This document shows, one piece after another, positions 1 through 8,775 of a stretch of 25,609 nucleotides of DNA. The stretch is from Deltaproteobacteria bacterium (GTDB lineage Bacteria > Desulfobacterota > Dissulfuribacteria > Dissulfuribacterales > QOAL01). How positions within the stretch are numbered: position 1 is the stretch's first letter; the number at the start of each line of letters is the position of its first letter. The DNA lies in assembly GCA_026988585.1 (NCBI GenBank), contig JALSKY010000026.1, positions 1 to 25,609 on the forward strand. Reading direction: 5' to 3'. Under the pieces are notes generated by a model. It was not told the origin of the DNA. It was given only the letters and a program-made list of their open reading frames with translations, and ran no database searches. The translations under genes were made by a program, and so were the position numbers.

Positions 1-218
1 AACACACCGGACAATATCTCCACCCGATCCGGTTCCTTCCTGGAAGTCTCGGCTGGACCACCCTTTCCCGGCCGTCTCTGATCCAGGGCATCCTGTATCC
101 GTTCTGCGGAAACAGGAATACGGGGAGGACATCCATCTATCACAACACCAAGGGCTGGGCCATGTGATTCACCCCACGTGGTTATACAAAAGGCCTTTCC
201 GAAACTGTTACCTGGCAT
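1..218 (-). CDS. aroC: Chorismate synthase, N-terminal part (cut by window edge)
   Basis: Chorismate synthase converts 5-enolpyruvylshikimate-3-phosphate to chorismate using reduced FMN; it is the last step of the shikimate pathway in the cytoplasm. The minus strand opens with MPGNSFGKAF and continues through TTWGESHGPALG, DGCPP and QRRPGKGG, which are the family's N-terminal signatures. About 72 codons are visible; the rest lies beyond the left edge. The ATG at 218 lies inside the 3' end of aroK (11-nt overlap) and has AGGAG about 8 nt upstream, so translation is probably coupled to aroK. It completes the aroE-aroA-aroK-aroC run. Identity is secure from the motifs; the remainder of the protein cannot be judged. 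Confidence 0.93.
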   Translation of the reverse strand, partial: MPGNSFGKAFCITTWGESHGPALGVVIDGCPPRIPVSAERIQDALDQRRPGKGGPAETSRKEPDRVEILSGV

Positions 219-750
219 ACTGGAACTCCTGATAGATCTCTTCTGCTATCTCGTGCGGGCTCTTATCCGCAACATCCACCTGAAAATGGCTGAACCGCTG
301 ATAGGCAGGGAGCCGGCTATCCAGGACATCCTGAACCTCCTGGAATATATCCGCTCCGGTTATACTGGGTCTTGTGGCCCCTGTCCTGGAATCCAGGGCC
401 ATACGTTCACAGATCAGGGACACAGGCGCAGAGAGAAACACCACGAAGGAATCCTTCATGGCCTGTTCCATCAGATCCTCATGCAGTACAGCGCCGCCTC
501 CAAGGGCCACAACCAGGAGATTCCTGCAATCCTGCAACACCTCTGAGATTGCTGCTGCCTCCAACTCTCTGAACCGCTTCCATCCCTCCTGTTCCACAAT
601 CTGTTGAATCTCCCTGCCGGCCATCTCCTCTACCATCCTGTCAGTGTCCACAAAGGGAGAGCCAAGACGCCGGGCAAGCTCTCTACCCACAGAGCTCTTG
701 CCAGTAGCCCGAAATCCCAAAAGAAATATCTTTCTCTTTTTCCGTGCCAC
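208..750 (-). CDS. aroK: Shikimate kinase
   Basis: Phosphorylates shikimate at the 3-hydroxyl with ATP in the cytoplasm. With a GTG start at 750 the product is 180 aa, close to the usual 170-175. It begins MARKKRKIFLLGFRATGKSS, giving the Walker A motif GFRATGKS near residues 11-18. The shikimate-binding FVDTDRMVEEM and a GGGA motif (ALGGGAVL) follow. The frame stays open further upstream, but that extension would run into aroA. The GTG sits 2 nt after the aroA stop with an AGGA-type ribosome site inside the end of aroA, so I prefer it. The 3' end overlaps aroC. Whether it is aroK or aroL type cannot be told from sequence alone. Confidence 0.92.
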   Translation of the reverse strand: MARKKRKIFLLGFRATGKSSVGRELARRLGSPFVDTDRMVEEMAGREIQQIVEQEGWKRFRELEAAAISEVLQDCRNLLVVALGGGAVLHEDLMEQAMKDSFVVFLSAPVSLICERMALDSRTGATRPSITGADIFQEVQDVLDSRLPAYQRFSHFQVDVADKSPHEIAEEIYQEFQYAR

Positions 751-752
751 AG

Positions 753-2027
753 CTATCCTGTGCCAGAAATGGCAGAAACAACCCGACCCCAATCCTCCCA
801 GAAAGATGGATAGGACTTGCTGACACACTCAGGGTCCTGAAACGTGATATCTGGAACCCTGAGAGAGGCCACTGCAAAGGACATTGCTATGCGGTGATCA
901 TCATAGGTGTGGATCATTGCAGGTCTAAGAGCAGAAGGATCACCCTTGATCACCATCCCATCATCAAGCTCAATGGCATCTATGCCGATCCTGCGTAATT
1001 CAGTCACCACCGCACTTATCCGGTCGGTCTCCTTGATGCGAAGATGGGCAACATTTCTGATAACTGTCTCTCCCTTTGCAAAGGCGGCTACTACTGCCAG
1101 CGTAGGGACTACATCGGGCCATCGGCTCATATCAATCTCTATGGCTGACAGGTTCCCAGGCTGCGGGCCGATGACGGTAGTTCCTCTCTCCTGGTCACTC
1201 ACCACTTCACACCCCATCCTCTGGAGAATATCTCTGAACCCGGCGTCCCCCTGCATTGAACCCGGCGGAAGATTTTCCACTGTAACAGAAGAGCCTGTTA
1301 CCGCTGCAGCAGCCAGAAAATAGGAGGCACTGGAGGCGTCACCCTCTATCTGATAATGACGTCCTGTATAACAGCCCTGAGGAACTGTGAATCTGTTCTC
1401 GATCTCCTGAACAGTTATCCCAAAGGCAGCCATAACATTCAGGGTAATATCCACATAGGGTCTGGAGATGAGCTCTCCATCAAGAATGATCCTGGCCTGC
1501 CTTCTGGCATAGGGTGCAACCAGGAGCAGTGATGATAGAAACTGACTGCTCATTGATGCAGCAACCCTGGCATCCCCTCCCAGGATCCCTCCCCCTCTCA
1601 CCCGTACAGGTGGAGCACCGGTTCCCTTGACACTCTCGGCTGCAACACCCCACTCCTGCAGGGCAGAGAGCAGGGGAGCAGCAGGTCTCTCCTCCATGCG
1701 CCTGCTACAGGTGAGCACGGTCTCAGAATCTTCAGGAGCAAGGGCAGCAACAGATATCATGAACCTGATTCCTGTGCCGTTGTTGCCCATATAGACAGGC
1801 CCTGACGCAGCCCCAAGGATCCCCTTCCTTCCACTGACCAGCCATCTGGCCGGATCGGAATCATCTATATCCAGGTGAAGGGCCCTGAGGGCAGACCTCA
1901 ACAGTTGAGTATCCTCACTATCAAGGGGACCAGACAGTATGCTCTCTCCTGATGCCAGGGCAGAACAGACCAGTGCCCTCTGTGTGATACTCTTGGAACC
2001 TGGCACCTTTACCCTTATCCGGTTCAT
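753..2027 (-). CDS. aroA: 3-phosphoshikimate 1-carboxyvinyltransferase (EPSP synthase)
   Basis: Transfers the enolpyruvyl group of phosphoenolpyruvate to shikimate-3-phosphate. The ATG at 2027 gives 424 aa, the family's normal length, and is preceded by AGGAG at about 6 nt. Visible signatures are KVPGSKSITQRALV at the N-terminus (substrate-binding Lys/Ser), MGNNGTGIRFM (the family's GNSGT region), SSQFLSSLL, and near the C-terminus the KETDR and DDHRIAMS motifs that hold catalytic and binding residues. It begins 13 nt after aroE and its stop is 2 nt before the aroK GTG, as expected for one transcript. An upstream in-frame extension would overlap aroE and lacks homology. Class I versus class II glyphosate tolerance was not assessed. 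Confidence 0.95.
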   Translation of the reverse strand: MNRIRVKVPGSKSITQRALVCSALASGESILSGPLDSEDTQLLRSALRALHLDIDDSDPARWLVSGRKGILGAASGPVYMGNNGTGIRFMISVAALAPEDSETVLTCSRRMEERPAAPLLSALQEWGVAAESVKGTGAPPVRVRGGGILGGDARVAASMSSQFLSSLLLVAPYARRQARIILDGELISRPYVDITLNVMAAFGITVQEIENRFTVPQGCYTGRHYQIEGDASSASYFLAAAAVTGSSVTVENLPPGSMQGDAGFRDILQRMGCEVVSDQERGTTVIGPQPGNLSAIEIDMSRWPDVVPTLAVVAAFAKGETVIRNVAHLRIKETDRISAVVTELRRIGIDAIELDDGMVIKGDPSALRPAMIHTYDDHRIAMSFAVASLRVPDITFQDPECVSKSYPSFWEDWGRVVSAISGTG

Positions 2028-2040
2028 GGAACTACTCCTG

Positions 2041-2889
2041 TTATTCCTCAAGATCCCTGGATTCAAAGACCTGATAAAGGGCCTTCTCCATAGTCTCAAT
2101 TGGCGGCTCCATCTGGAACCAGTAACGGAACTGGGCAGCAGCCTGAAACAGAAGCATGCGTAGCCCTGTAATGGTCTGGCACCCCTGTTCCTTAGCGTCT
2201 CTGAGGAGCCTGGTCTCTATAGGAGAATAAACGATATCCATCACCACCCTGAAACCGGACAGACTATCCCGATGAACCGGACTGATTCCAGCCATCTTTC
2301 CCATACCTACCGAGGTAGTGTTTATTAGAATATCCCCTGTGGGGATGGATCTCTCATCCAGACCCGAAAAGGTGCATCCAAACTCCTTGGCAAGCCTCTC
2401 CGCCCTCTCAAGGGTACGGTTTGCAATATGGACAGAGGCACCCTTCTTCAGCAGCCCGAAGACCACGGCCCTTGCAGATCCACCTGCTCCAAGGACGACG
2501 GCGCGGCTGTCCTGGATCTCTATCTTCTCGTCCAGAGCCTCTACGGCACCAAGCCAGTCGGTATTGGTGCCATGAAGCACACCTTCAACATTCTTTATGG
2601 TATTGACAGCCCCGATTGCCTCTACGTATTGATCCGGCTGATCAAGGTACGGGATTAGTCTCTCCTTGAATGGAATGGTTACAGAGACTCCCTGTACATC
2701 AAACTCCCGAATGGCCTCTGCTGCCCCTCTGGCTGAAGATGGACAGAATGCAAGATATACGGCATTCACCCCGAGTTCCCGCATGGCAGCATTGTGCATT
2801 ACAGGGCTCAGACTGTGTTCAACAGGATTGCCAACTATGCCATAAAGCTGCGTCCTTGCATCGGGCAGATATGCCTTCTTGTCAACCAT
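2041..2889 (-). CDS. aroE: Shikimate dehydrogenase (NADP+)
   Basis: Reduces 3-dehydroshikimate to shikimate with NADPH. The 282-aa product has the substrate-binding NPVEHSLSPVMHN near residue 21, the catalytic Lys in VTIPFKE, GTNTDWLGA, the nucleotide-binding GAGGSARA glycine loop, NRT after the second beta strand, and a C-terminal GLRMLLFQAA helix. Length and motif order match AroE rather than the shorter YdiB/quinate-type relatives, though those cannot be fully excluded. The ATG at 2889 follows an AGGG-type ribosome site. It lies 56 nt downstream of the aconitase gene and 13 nt upstream of aroA, so it is probably the first shikimate gene of the operon, perhaps co-transcribed with the aconitase. 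Confidence 0.95.
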   Translation of the reverse strand: MVDKKAYLPDARTQLYGIVGNPVEHSLSPVMHNAAMRELGVNAVYLAFCPSSARGAAEAIREFDVQGVSVTIPFKERLIPYLDQPDQYVEAIGAVNTIKNVEGVLHGTNTDWLGAVEALDEKIEIQDSRAVVLGAGGSARAVVFGLLKKGASVHIANRTLERAERLAKEFGCTFSGLDERSIPTGDILINTTSVGMGKMAGISPVHRDSLSGFRVVMDIVYSPIETRLLRDAKEQGCQTITGLRMLLFQAAAQFRYWFQMEPPIETMEKALYQVFESRDLEE

Positions 2890-2945
2890 ATAGAATCAAC
2901 CCTTCCCTTAACCCTTGTTCAGCGCTTGTTCTCTCTGTAATCCTT

Positions 2946-4880
2946 CTACTCTGCAGAGAGCTGGGCCTTGACCCAGTTGAGCAGACCGCCTGCCCCGAGA
3001 ATGAACCTGTCCCTCTCAGAGAGATCCAACCTTACAACAAAGGTATCTCCAGATGGTCTCTTTACAGTGACCGAGTCTGCACCTGACAGCAGGGCCTGCC
3101 TCAGACCTGGTATCACCAGCTCCTCATCCTGCTGAACCTTATGGTAATCTTCAGGATCCTCAAAGGTCATGGGAACAATGCCAAAGTTTATCAGGTTTGC
3201 CTTGTGAATCCTGGCAAAACTCTTGACTATCTTTGCCCTTACCCCGAGATAGCGTGGCGCTAAGGCAGCATGTTCACGGGAAGATCCCTGGCCATAATTT
3301 TCTCCCCCGACTATGATCACATTGCCAGCCTCTCTCGCCTTGATAGAAAAATCAGGATCGATGGCAGAGAAGACATATTCACTAATTGCCGGTATATTGC
3401 TTCTCAACGGTAGAATCTTGCTGCCTGCAGGCATTATGTGATCTGTAGTGATATTGTCCTCCACCTTCAGGACAACCTTGCCATGGAGATCTTCAGGCAA
3501 TGGCTCAAAGTCCGGGAGCGGTTTTATGTTGGGCCCCCGGATTATTTCCACACTGGAACCATCCTCTACAGGGGGAATAATACCATTGTCATTCACTATA
3601 TACTCTTCTGGGAGAGAGACTTCAGGGGCAGCACCGAGATCCCTGGGGTCTGTTATCACACCCTTGATGGCAGAGGCCACTGCGGTCTCAGGGCTGCAGA
3701 GATAAACCTGATCATTTTTGGTACCGCTGCGCCCGGGAAAGTTCCTGGTGAATGTTCGCAGGGATATGGTATCTGTGGCCGGTGCCTGGCCCATCCCAAT
3801 ACACCCGAGACAACCGCACTGGTGAATTCTTGCACCTGCATGGATGAGATTCTTCAAGGCACCTGCTACATCCGCATTCTCCAGTACCTGACGAGAGCCT
3901 GGATTGATCTCGAAGCTAACATTTCTGTCAATGGAACGGTCCTGAAGCGCCTGGGATGCAACACAGATATCCCTGTAGGAGGAATTGGCACAGGAACCGA
4001 TAATCACTTGAGATACCGGCTTTCCTGCCACATCCCTCACCCTTACCACTTTGTCAGGAGAGGAGGGACAGGCAATCATGGGTTCCAGGCTGGTAAGATC
4101 TATCTCTATTACCTGGCTGTACCGGGCGTCTTCGTCTGCTACCAGCTCTACCCAATTATCCTCCCGCTTCTGTGCCTTGAGAAATGCCTTCGTGACCTGA
4201 TCAGACGGAAAGACAGTACTGGTTGCACCAAGCTCTGTTCCAAGATTTGCAATGGCACCCCTGTCAGTAACGCTCAAGGTCTCCACTCCAGGCCCGAAAT
4301 ACTCCATCACCTTGCCTACCCCTCCCTTCACAGAGAGCTGACGCAACAACTCCAGGATCACATCTTTTGCAGATACCCAAGCCTGAAGCTCTCCTGTAAG
4401 ATATATGCCCACAACCTCAGGCATATTGAGATGAAAAGGCTGGCCTGCCATTGCCATAGCCACGTCCAGTCCGCCGGCCCCTATGGCCAGGGCCCCGGCC
4501 CCGCCTGCAGTAGGAGTATGGCTGTCAGAACCCAGCAGAGTCTTGCCTGGGGCGGCAAACCGTTCAAGATGGACCTGGTGACAGATACCGTTACCCGGCC
4601 GTGAAAAATAGAGACCATACTTCTCGGCTATGGACTGCAGAAAACGGTGATCATCAGCATTCCTGAAATCGGACTGCAGCAGGTTGTGGTCCACGTAGCT
4701 CACAGAAAGTTCCGTACGCACACGGGGAATGCCAATGGACTCGAACTCCAGATAGGCCATGGTCCCTGTGGCATCCTGTGTCAGGGTCTGGTCAATCCTT
4801 ATCGCAATAGGTTTACCCGGGGCCATTTCACCCTGGACAAGATGGTTTGCTATGATCTTTTCAGTAACTGTAAGTCCCAT
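2946..4880 (-). CDS. Aconitate hydratase, Aquifex-type
   Basis: Interconverts citrate and isocitrate via cis-aconitate using a [4Fe-4S] cluster. From the ATG at 4880 (GAGGAG 6 nt upstream) the product is 644 aa, shorter than AcnA/AcnB (about 850-900 aa) and matching the compact Aquifex-type aconitase family. Cluster ligands are visible as Cys297 in IIGSCANSS and Cys357/Cys360 in QCGCLGCIGMG. GSDSHTPTAGGAGALA is the substrate-binding segment. The C-terminal swivel domain carries DNITTDHIMPAGSK, GGENYGQGSSREHAA and KSFARIHKANLINFG. A homoaconitase or isopropylmalate isomerase is less likely because both halves are fused and the motifs are aconitase-like. A start 12 codons earlier is possible but has no good ribosome site. 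Confidence 0.9.
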   Translation of the reverse strand: MGLTVTEKIIANHLVQGEMAPGKPIAIRIDQTLTQDATGTMAYLEFESIGIPRVRTELSVSYVDHNLLQSDFRNADDHRFLQSIAEKYGLYFSRPGNGICHQVHLERFAAPGKTLLGSDSHTPTAGGAGALAIGAGGLDVAMAMAGQPFHLNMPEVVGIYLTGELQAWVSAKDVILELLRQLSVKGGVGKVMEYFGPGVETLSVTDRGAIANLGTELGATSTVFPSDQVTKAFLKAQKREDNWVELVADEDARYSQVIEIDLTSLEPMIACPSSPDKVVRVRDVAGKPVSQVIIGSCANSSYRDICVASQALQDRSIDRNVSFEINPGSRQVLENADVAGALKNLIHAGARIHQCGCLGCIGMGQAPATDTISLRTFTRNFPGRSGTKNDQVYLCSPETAVASAIKGVITDPRDLGAAPEVSLPEEYIVNDNGIIPPVEDGSSVEIIRGPNIKPLPDFEPLPEDLHGKVVLKVEDNITTDHIMPAGSKILPLRSNIPAISEYVFSAIDPDFSIKAREAGNVIIVGGENYGQGSSREHAALAPRYLGVRAKIVKSFARIHKANLINFGIVPMTFEDPEDYHKVQQDEELVIPGLRQALLSGADSVTVKRPSGDTFVVRLDLSERDRFILGAGGLLNWVKAQLSAE

Positions 4881-4991
4881 ATATTTCTCCTCATCAATAT
4901 TCTTCGTTGTGTACAACTCTGCTGACAGTCCTCTCGCATCAGAACAGATATGGTGAAAAAGGAGGGAAAGCCCGCAGGTTTCACTCTGGGA

Positions 4992-5021
4992 ATAATAATA
5001 TCATGAAGGCCCTGTTGCCAA
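4992..5021 (-). promoter_or_regulatory. Candidate sigma-70 promoter for the aconitase gene
   Basis: On the minus strand TTGGCA (5016-5021) and TATTAT (4992-4997) are separated by 18 nt, each one base from consensus. The site lies in the 182-nt space between lepA and the aconitase ATG, leaving a leader of about 105 nt. Other registers of the AT-rich stretch are possible. Confidence 0.4.
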
Positions 5022-5062
5022 TAATTCAGGCATACAGAATGAACCAGACAGGAGGATACAGG

Positions 5063-6862
5063 CTACACCTTCAGGATGGACAGAAATGCCTCCTGGGGGA
5101 TCTCCACTGTTCCCACCTGTTTCATCCGCTTTTTACCCTCTTTCTGTTTCTCCAAGAGCTTCCTTTTCCTGGTTATATCCCCGCCGTAACACTTTGCTGT
5201 AACATCCTTCCTGAGGGGAGGAATCCTCTCCCTGGCAATGACCTTGCTGCCTACTGCGGCCTGGATCACCACCTCGAACATCTGTCTCGGGATAATCTTT
5301 CTGAGCCTTGATACCAGCTCCCTGCCACGGTAATAAGCCTTCTCCTTATGAACGATGACAGAAAGGGCATCTACCGGCTGCTTGTTTATCAGGATATCCA
5401 GCTTGACCAGTTTTTCCGGCCTGTACTCAAGAAAATCATAATCAATGGAGGCAAACCCGCGGCTGATGGACTTGAGCTTGTCATAAAAATCCAGGACTAT
5501 CTCGTTGAAGGGCATCTCATATTTCAAAAGCACCCTTTCAGGACTGATATAGCGCATATCCACCTGGTGGCCACGTTTCTCGTCACACAGCTTCATAACA
5601 GGCCCGACAAAATCCTTGGGCACATATATCTCCATTGTGACATAGGGTTCAGCCACGTATTCAATCTCGGCGGGATCAGGGAGGTCTGCCGGATTGTGTA
5701 TGAAAAGAACCTCTCCTGACTTCAGGTGCACCTCGTATGCGACAGCAGGTGCAGTAGTTATCAGTTCCAGTTCAAACTCACGCTCCAGTCTCTCCTGCAC
5801 TATCTCCATATGGAGCAGGCCGAGAAAACCGCACCGGAATCCAAAACCCAGGGCTGTGGAACTCTCAAGTTCATAGGAAAATGCAGGATCATTCAGCCAG
5901 AGCTTCTCAACAGCCTCCTTGAGCTGATCATACTTGCCTGAATCTATGGGATATAGCCCGCAAAACACCATGGGCTTGACAGGCTTGAATCCTGGCAGGG
6001 GTTTGGAAGCTGGCCGTTTTACCTCGGTTATGGTATCGCCGATCTGGGTGTCCCGCACATTCTTGATACCTGCCACGAGAAATCCCACTTCGCCTGCCTT
6101 GAGCTCATCCAGATCCACAGGGGCAGGAGTAAAGGCACCAAGCCTCAGCACCTCATGCCTTTTTCCGTTGGACATAAACATTATCTGGGTACCCTTCCTG
6201 ATAGTGCCCTCTACCACCCGTATCAGCACCACAGCCCCCTGATAGGAATCATACCAGGAATCAAAGATCAGGGCCTTGAGAGGTGCCCCGGCGTCACCCT
6301 CAGGAGGCGGAATCCGCTCTACAATGGCCTCCATAAGGCCTTCCGTGCCAATCCCCTCCTTGGCACTGACCTGAATTGCGTCTGATGCATCCAGACCGAT
6401 GACATCCTCTATCTCGCCAGCCACCCTGTCAGGATCAGCACTTGGCAGATCGATCTTGTTCAAAACGGGTATTATCTCCAGATCGTTTTCAATTGCCAAG
6501 TAAACATTGGCCAGGGTCTGGGCCTCAACTCCCTGGGTGCTGTCCACCACCAGGATAGCGCCCTCACAGGCAGCAAGACTCCTGGACACCTCATAGGAGA
6601 AATCAACGTGGCCCGGGGTATCGATGAGATTGAACATATATTCCTTTCCATCCTTTGCCCTGTATCTGATACGTACAGTCTGGGCCTTGATGGTTATCCC
6701 GCGCTCACGTTCCAGATCCATCTGATCCAGAAACTGTTTCTTCATCTCCCGCTGGGACACACTCCCGGTATATTCCAGGATACGATCGGCCAGGGTGGAC
6801 TTGCCATGATCTATATGGGCAATAATTGAAAAATTGCGTATTAAGGACTGATCAACTGCCAT
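5063..6862 (-). CDS. lepA: Elongation factor 4 (LepA), ribosome-associated GTPase
   Basis: LepA/EF4 is a translational GTPase that acts on the ribosome, with roles proposed in back-translocation and in ribosome assembly. The 599-aa product has all G motifs: AHIDHGKST (G1, about residue 15), RGIT (G2), DTPGHVDF (G3), NKIDLPSAD (G4) and SAKEGIG (G5). The EF-G-like domains II, III and V follow, then the LepA-specific C-terminal domain ending in KKRMKQVGTVEIPQEAF. The length is standard. The ATG at 6862 starts the conserved N-terminus but has no clear Shine-Dalgarno sequence. It is the first gene of the minus-strand block and divergent from pilM. Confidence 0.97.
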   Translation of the reverse strand: MAVDQSLIRNFSIIAHIDHGKSTLADRILEYTGSVSQREMKKQFLDQMDLERERGITIKAQTVRIRYRAKDGKEYMFNLIDTPGHVDFSYEVSRSLAACEGAILVVDSTQGVEAQTLANVYLAIENDLEIIPVLNKIDLPSADPDRVAGEIEDVIGLDASDAIQVSAKEGIGTEGLMEAIVERIPPPEGDAGAPLKALIFDSWYDSYQGAVVLIRVVEGTIRKGTQIMFMSNGKRHEVLRLGAFTPAPVDLDELKAGEVGFLVAGIKNVRDTQIGDTITEVKRPASKPLPGFKPVKPMVFCGLYPIDSGKYDQLKEAVEKLWLNDPAFSYELESSTALGFGFRCGFLGLLHMEIVQERLEREFELELITTAPAVAYEVHLKSGEVLFIHNPADLPDPAEIEYVAEPYVTMEIYVPKDFVGPVMKLCDEKRGHQVDMRYISPERVLLKYEMPFNEIVLDFYDKLKSISRGFASIDYDFLEYRPEKLVKLDILINKQPVDALSVIVHKEKAYYRGRELVSRLRKIIPRQMFEVVIQAAVGSKVIARERIPPLRKDVTAKCYGGDITRKRKLLEKQKEGKKRMKQVGTVEIPQEAFLSILKV

Positions 6863-7147
6863 AATTGAGACTCAAGAATCCTGTCAAAAAGGATAGTTAA
6901 AATCACACTGTTATAAAATCTAATCAAACGATGAAACTTCATCCAGGCTTTTAATTTGTTATTCCTCCAAAAAAAACATCTCCATTCCTTCCCAAAAAAC
7001 AGCTTCTATTCTGTTAATCCTCCACTGCAGCCACATCTTTTAACATGAAGAGGGGTCCAATTCTAAAGATTTTTTTCCCGTGGCCGAAATAGAGAATATC
7101 GGACAACGCCGGTTCAAACAGATTAGGGACGATAAACTGGAAAGATA
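6863..7147. promoter_or_regulatory. Divergent intergenic region between lepA and pilM
   Basis: This AT-rich stretch of 285 nt has no convincing gene. It must hold divergent promoters for lepA (minus) and the pilus operon (plus). A TATAAC-like -10 for lepA is at 6910-6915 (minus), with only a weak -35. A short inverted repeat GATGAA-AC-TTCATC at 6930-6943 could be an operator. I found no -24/-12 (sigma-54) element in front of pilM. The pilM start at 7148 has a weak GGAAAG ribosome site. Confidence 0.4.
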
Positions 7148-8221
7148 ATGAAAAAAATCCACTTCAACCAGCTTTTCAAGGCCAAGAGCAAGCCAACCGT
7201 AGGGATCGATATTGGCTCAAACTCCATCAAGATAGTGGAGTTTCAGGGAGAGGGTGCCGGACGCACACTGAAACGGATAGGCAGGGCCGGAATCCCTATG
7301 GACTCCATCGTGGATGGAAGCATAAAGGATTCCGAAACGGTCTCAGCAACCCTGAAACGGCTTCTCAACAACCTGGATATCAGGACCAAGAGGGCATCAG
7401 CAAGCATCTCCGGATATTCGGTGATTGTCAAGAGGATCACTGTGCCATACGAGACAGAAAAAGATATTGAAGACAATCTGCTTGCAGAGGCGGAGAAATA
7501 TGTGCCCTTTGAGATAGACGAGGTCTATATCGATTTCTATATCCTGTCCGGGCCGGACAAGGAGAAACCGGGCTCTGACATATTTCTGGTGGCTGCCAAG
7601 AAGGAGATTGTGGACCAGTATGCCGGTCTGCTGGAGAGTGTGGGGCTGACGCCGGCAGTAATAGATGTGGATGCCTTTGCACTGGGAAACTCTTTCGAGC
7701 TGGCATTTGGCAATGTAACTGAACCGGCTGCCCTTGTAGATATTGGCGCATCCAAAACCAACCTGAATGTGATCATCAACGGCACACCGATATTTGCCCG
7801 GGACATGGCCATTGGCGGCAACCAGCTCACCGAGGCCATATCTGACACCACAGGGCTGGACCGGGAGGAATCTGAGCGGCTCAAGATATCAGGAAGCAAG
7901 GACGACTCCCTGAGGCAGGAAGCGGCAGGGCTGATCAGGGAATATATGGAGTTGTGGGCCGATGAGATAAAAAAGGCCATAGACTTTTACAGATCAGGAT
8001 CACCTGTCGAAGAGCATCCCAAACACCTGTTCCTCAGTGGTGGCTCAACCCTATTCAAAGGCATAGAAAACCAGTTCCAGCAAAGGATGAAGATGGATGT
8101 CAGCAGGCTCAATCCATTTGCAAGACTTGGTCAGGTCAAGGAGATAAATCCAGAATACCTGGACGAGGTAGCGCCTCAATTCGCCATCGCCTCAGGACTT
8201 GGAATCAGGAGCAGCGAATAG
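7148..8221 (+). CDS. pilM: Type IV pilus assembly protein PilM (actin-like ATPase)
   Basis: PilM is a cytoplasmic actin-fold protein that binds the short cytoplasmic tail of PilN and links it to the pilus motor. The 357-aa product shows the phosphate-1 segment TVGIDIGSNSIKIVEF near residue 17, the phosphate-2 segment AALVDIGASKTNLNVI in the middle, and the adenosine loop LFLSGGSTLFKGI near the C-terminus, all standard for PilM. Sequence around EKYVPFEIDEVYIDF is typical of the family. The stop codon shares one base with the GTG start of pilN, so the two are translationally coupled. It is the first gene of the plus-strand pilus operon. Confidence 0.95.
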   Translation: MKKIHFNQLFKAKSKPTVGIDIGSNSIKIVEFQGEGAGRTLKRIGRAGIPMDSIVDGSIKDSETVSATLKRLLNNLDIRTKRASASISGYSVIVKRITVPYETEKDIEDNLLAEAEKYVPFEIDEVYIDFYILSGPDKEKPGSDIFLVAAKKEIVDQYAGLLESVGLTPAVIDVDAFALGNSFELAFGNVTEPAALVDIGASKTNLNVIINGTPIFARDMAIGGNQLTEAISDTTGLDREESERLKISGSKDDSLRQEAAGLIREYMELWADEIKKAIDFYRSGSPVEEHPKHLFLSGGSTLFKGIENQFQQRMKMDVSRLNPFARLGQVKEINPEYLDEVAPQFAIASGLGIRSSE

Positions 8222-8763
8222 TGATTACAATCAATCTTTTACCAGTAAGGGAGTGGCGGAAAAGGGAGAATGTGAGAAGACAGTTCTCCATCTTTGTTCT
8301 CTCACTTATCCTCCTGGGTTGCATCCTCTTTGCAGCAGGAGCATCCATCCAGGCAAAGGTTGCCCTGCAAAGGCAGGAACTCAATCAGCTTGAGGATCAG
8401 AAGAGAAAACTGGCCTATGTGAACAAAAAGATCCAGACGGTCAGGGCCAAGGAAAAGGAGGTGGAGGAGAAATTCAAGGCCATTGAGCAACTCCAGCAGG
8501 GCCGCACCAGGACAGTGAAGATACTGGATGACATCGCCAGTTCCATCCCGTTGGATCGGGTATGGTTAGACCGTCTCAGCCTAAAGGGAAAAACTCTTTC
8601 CCTGTCTGGCACTGCCCTGGACAACCATACAGTAGCCCTGTTCATGCAAAGGCTGGAATCAACGCCCGTCTTCTCCAAGGTCTATCTTAAAAACACGAAA
8701 AGCATCAACTATCAGGGTCACAAGCTGATGAAATTTGATCTGAGCATAAATATTGCACAGTAG
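8221..8763 (+). CDS. pilN: Type IV pilus assembly protein PilN
   Basis: PilN is a single-pass inner-membrane protein. Its cytoplasmic tail binds PilM and its periplasmic part pairs with PilO. The 180-aa product starts MITINLLPVREWRKRE; the INLLP motif is the PilM-binding signature. A transmembrane helix follows at about residues 23-44, then a coiled coil rich in Lys/Glu/Gln to about residue 95 and a C-terminal ferredoxin-like domain. The GTG start overlaps the pilM stop by one base. Family identity rests on the N-terminal motif, topology and position between pilM and pilO. Confidence 0.92.
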   Translation: MITINLLPVREWRKRENVRRQFSIFVLSLILLGCILFAAGASIQAKVALQRQELNQLEDQKRKLAYVNKKIQTVRAKEKEVEEKFKAIEQLQQGRTRTVKILDDIASSIPLDRVWLDRLSLKGKTLSLSGTALDNHTVALFMQRLESTPVFSKVYLKNTKSINYQGHKLMKFDLSINIAQ

Positions 8764-8775
8764 GGGGGAGGCACA

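Noticed and set aside
3438..4604. A 388-codon open frame antisense to the aconitase
   Set aside because: It lies wholly opposite a clearly conserved gene, has no family resemblance and reads as a codon-bias shadow.
6863..7147. Sigma-54 promoter ahead of the pilus operon
   Set aside because: No TGGCAC-N5-TTGC-type element with correct spacing was found; TGGCCG at 7081-7086 lacks the -12 part.
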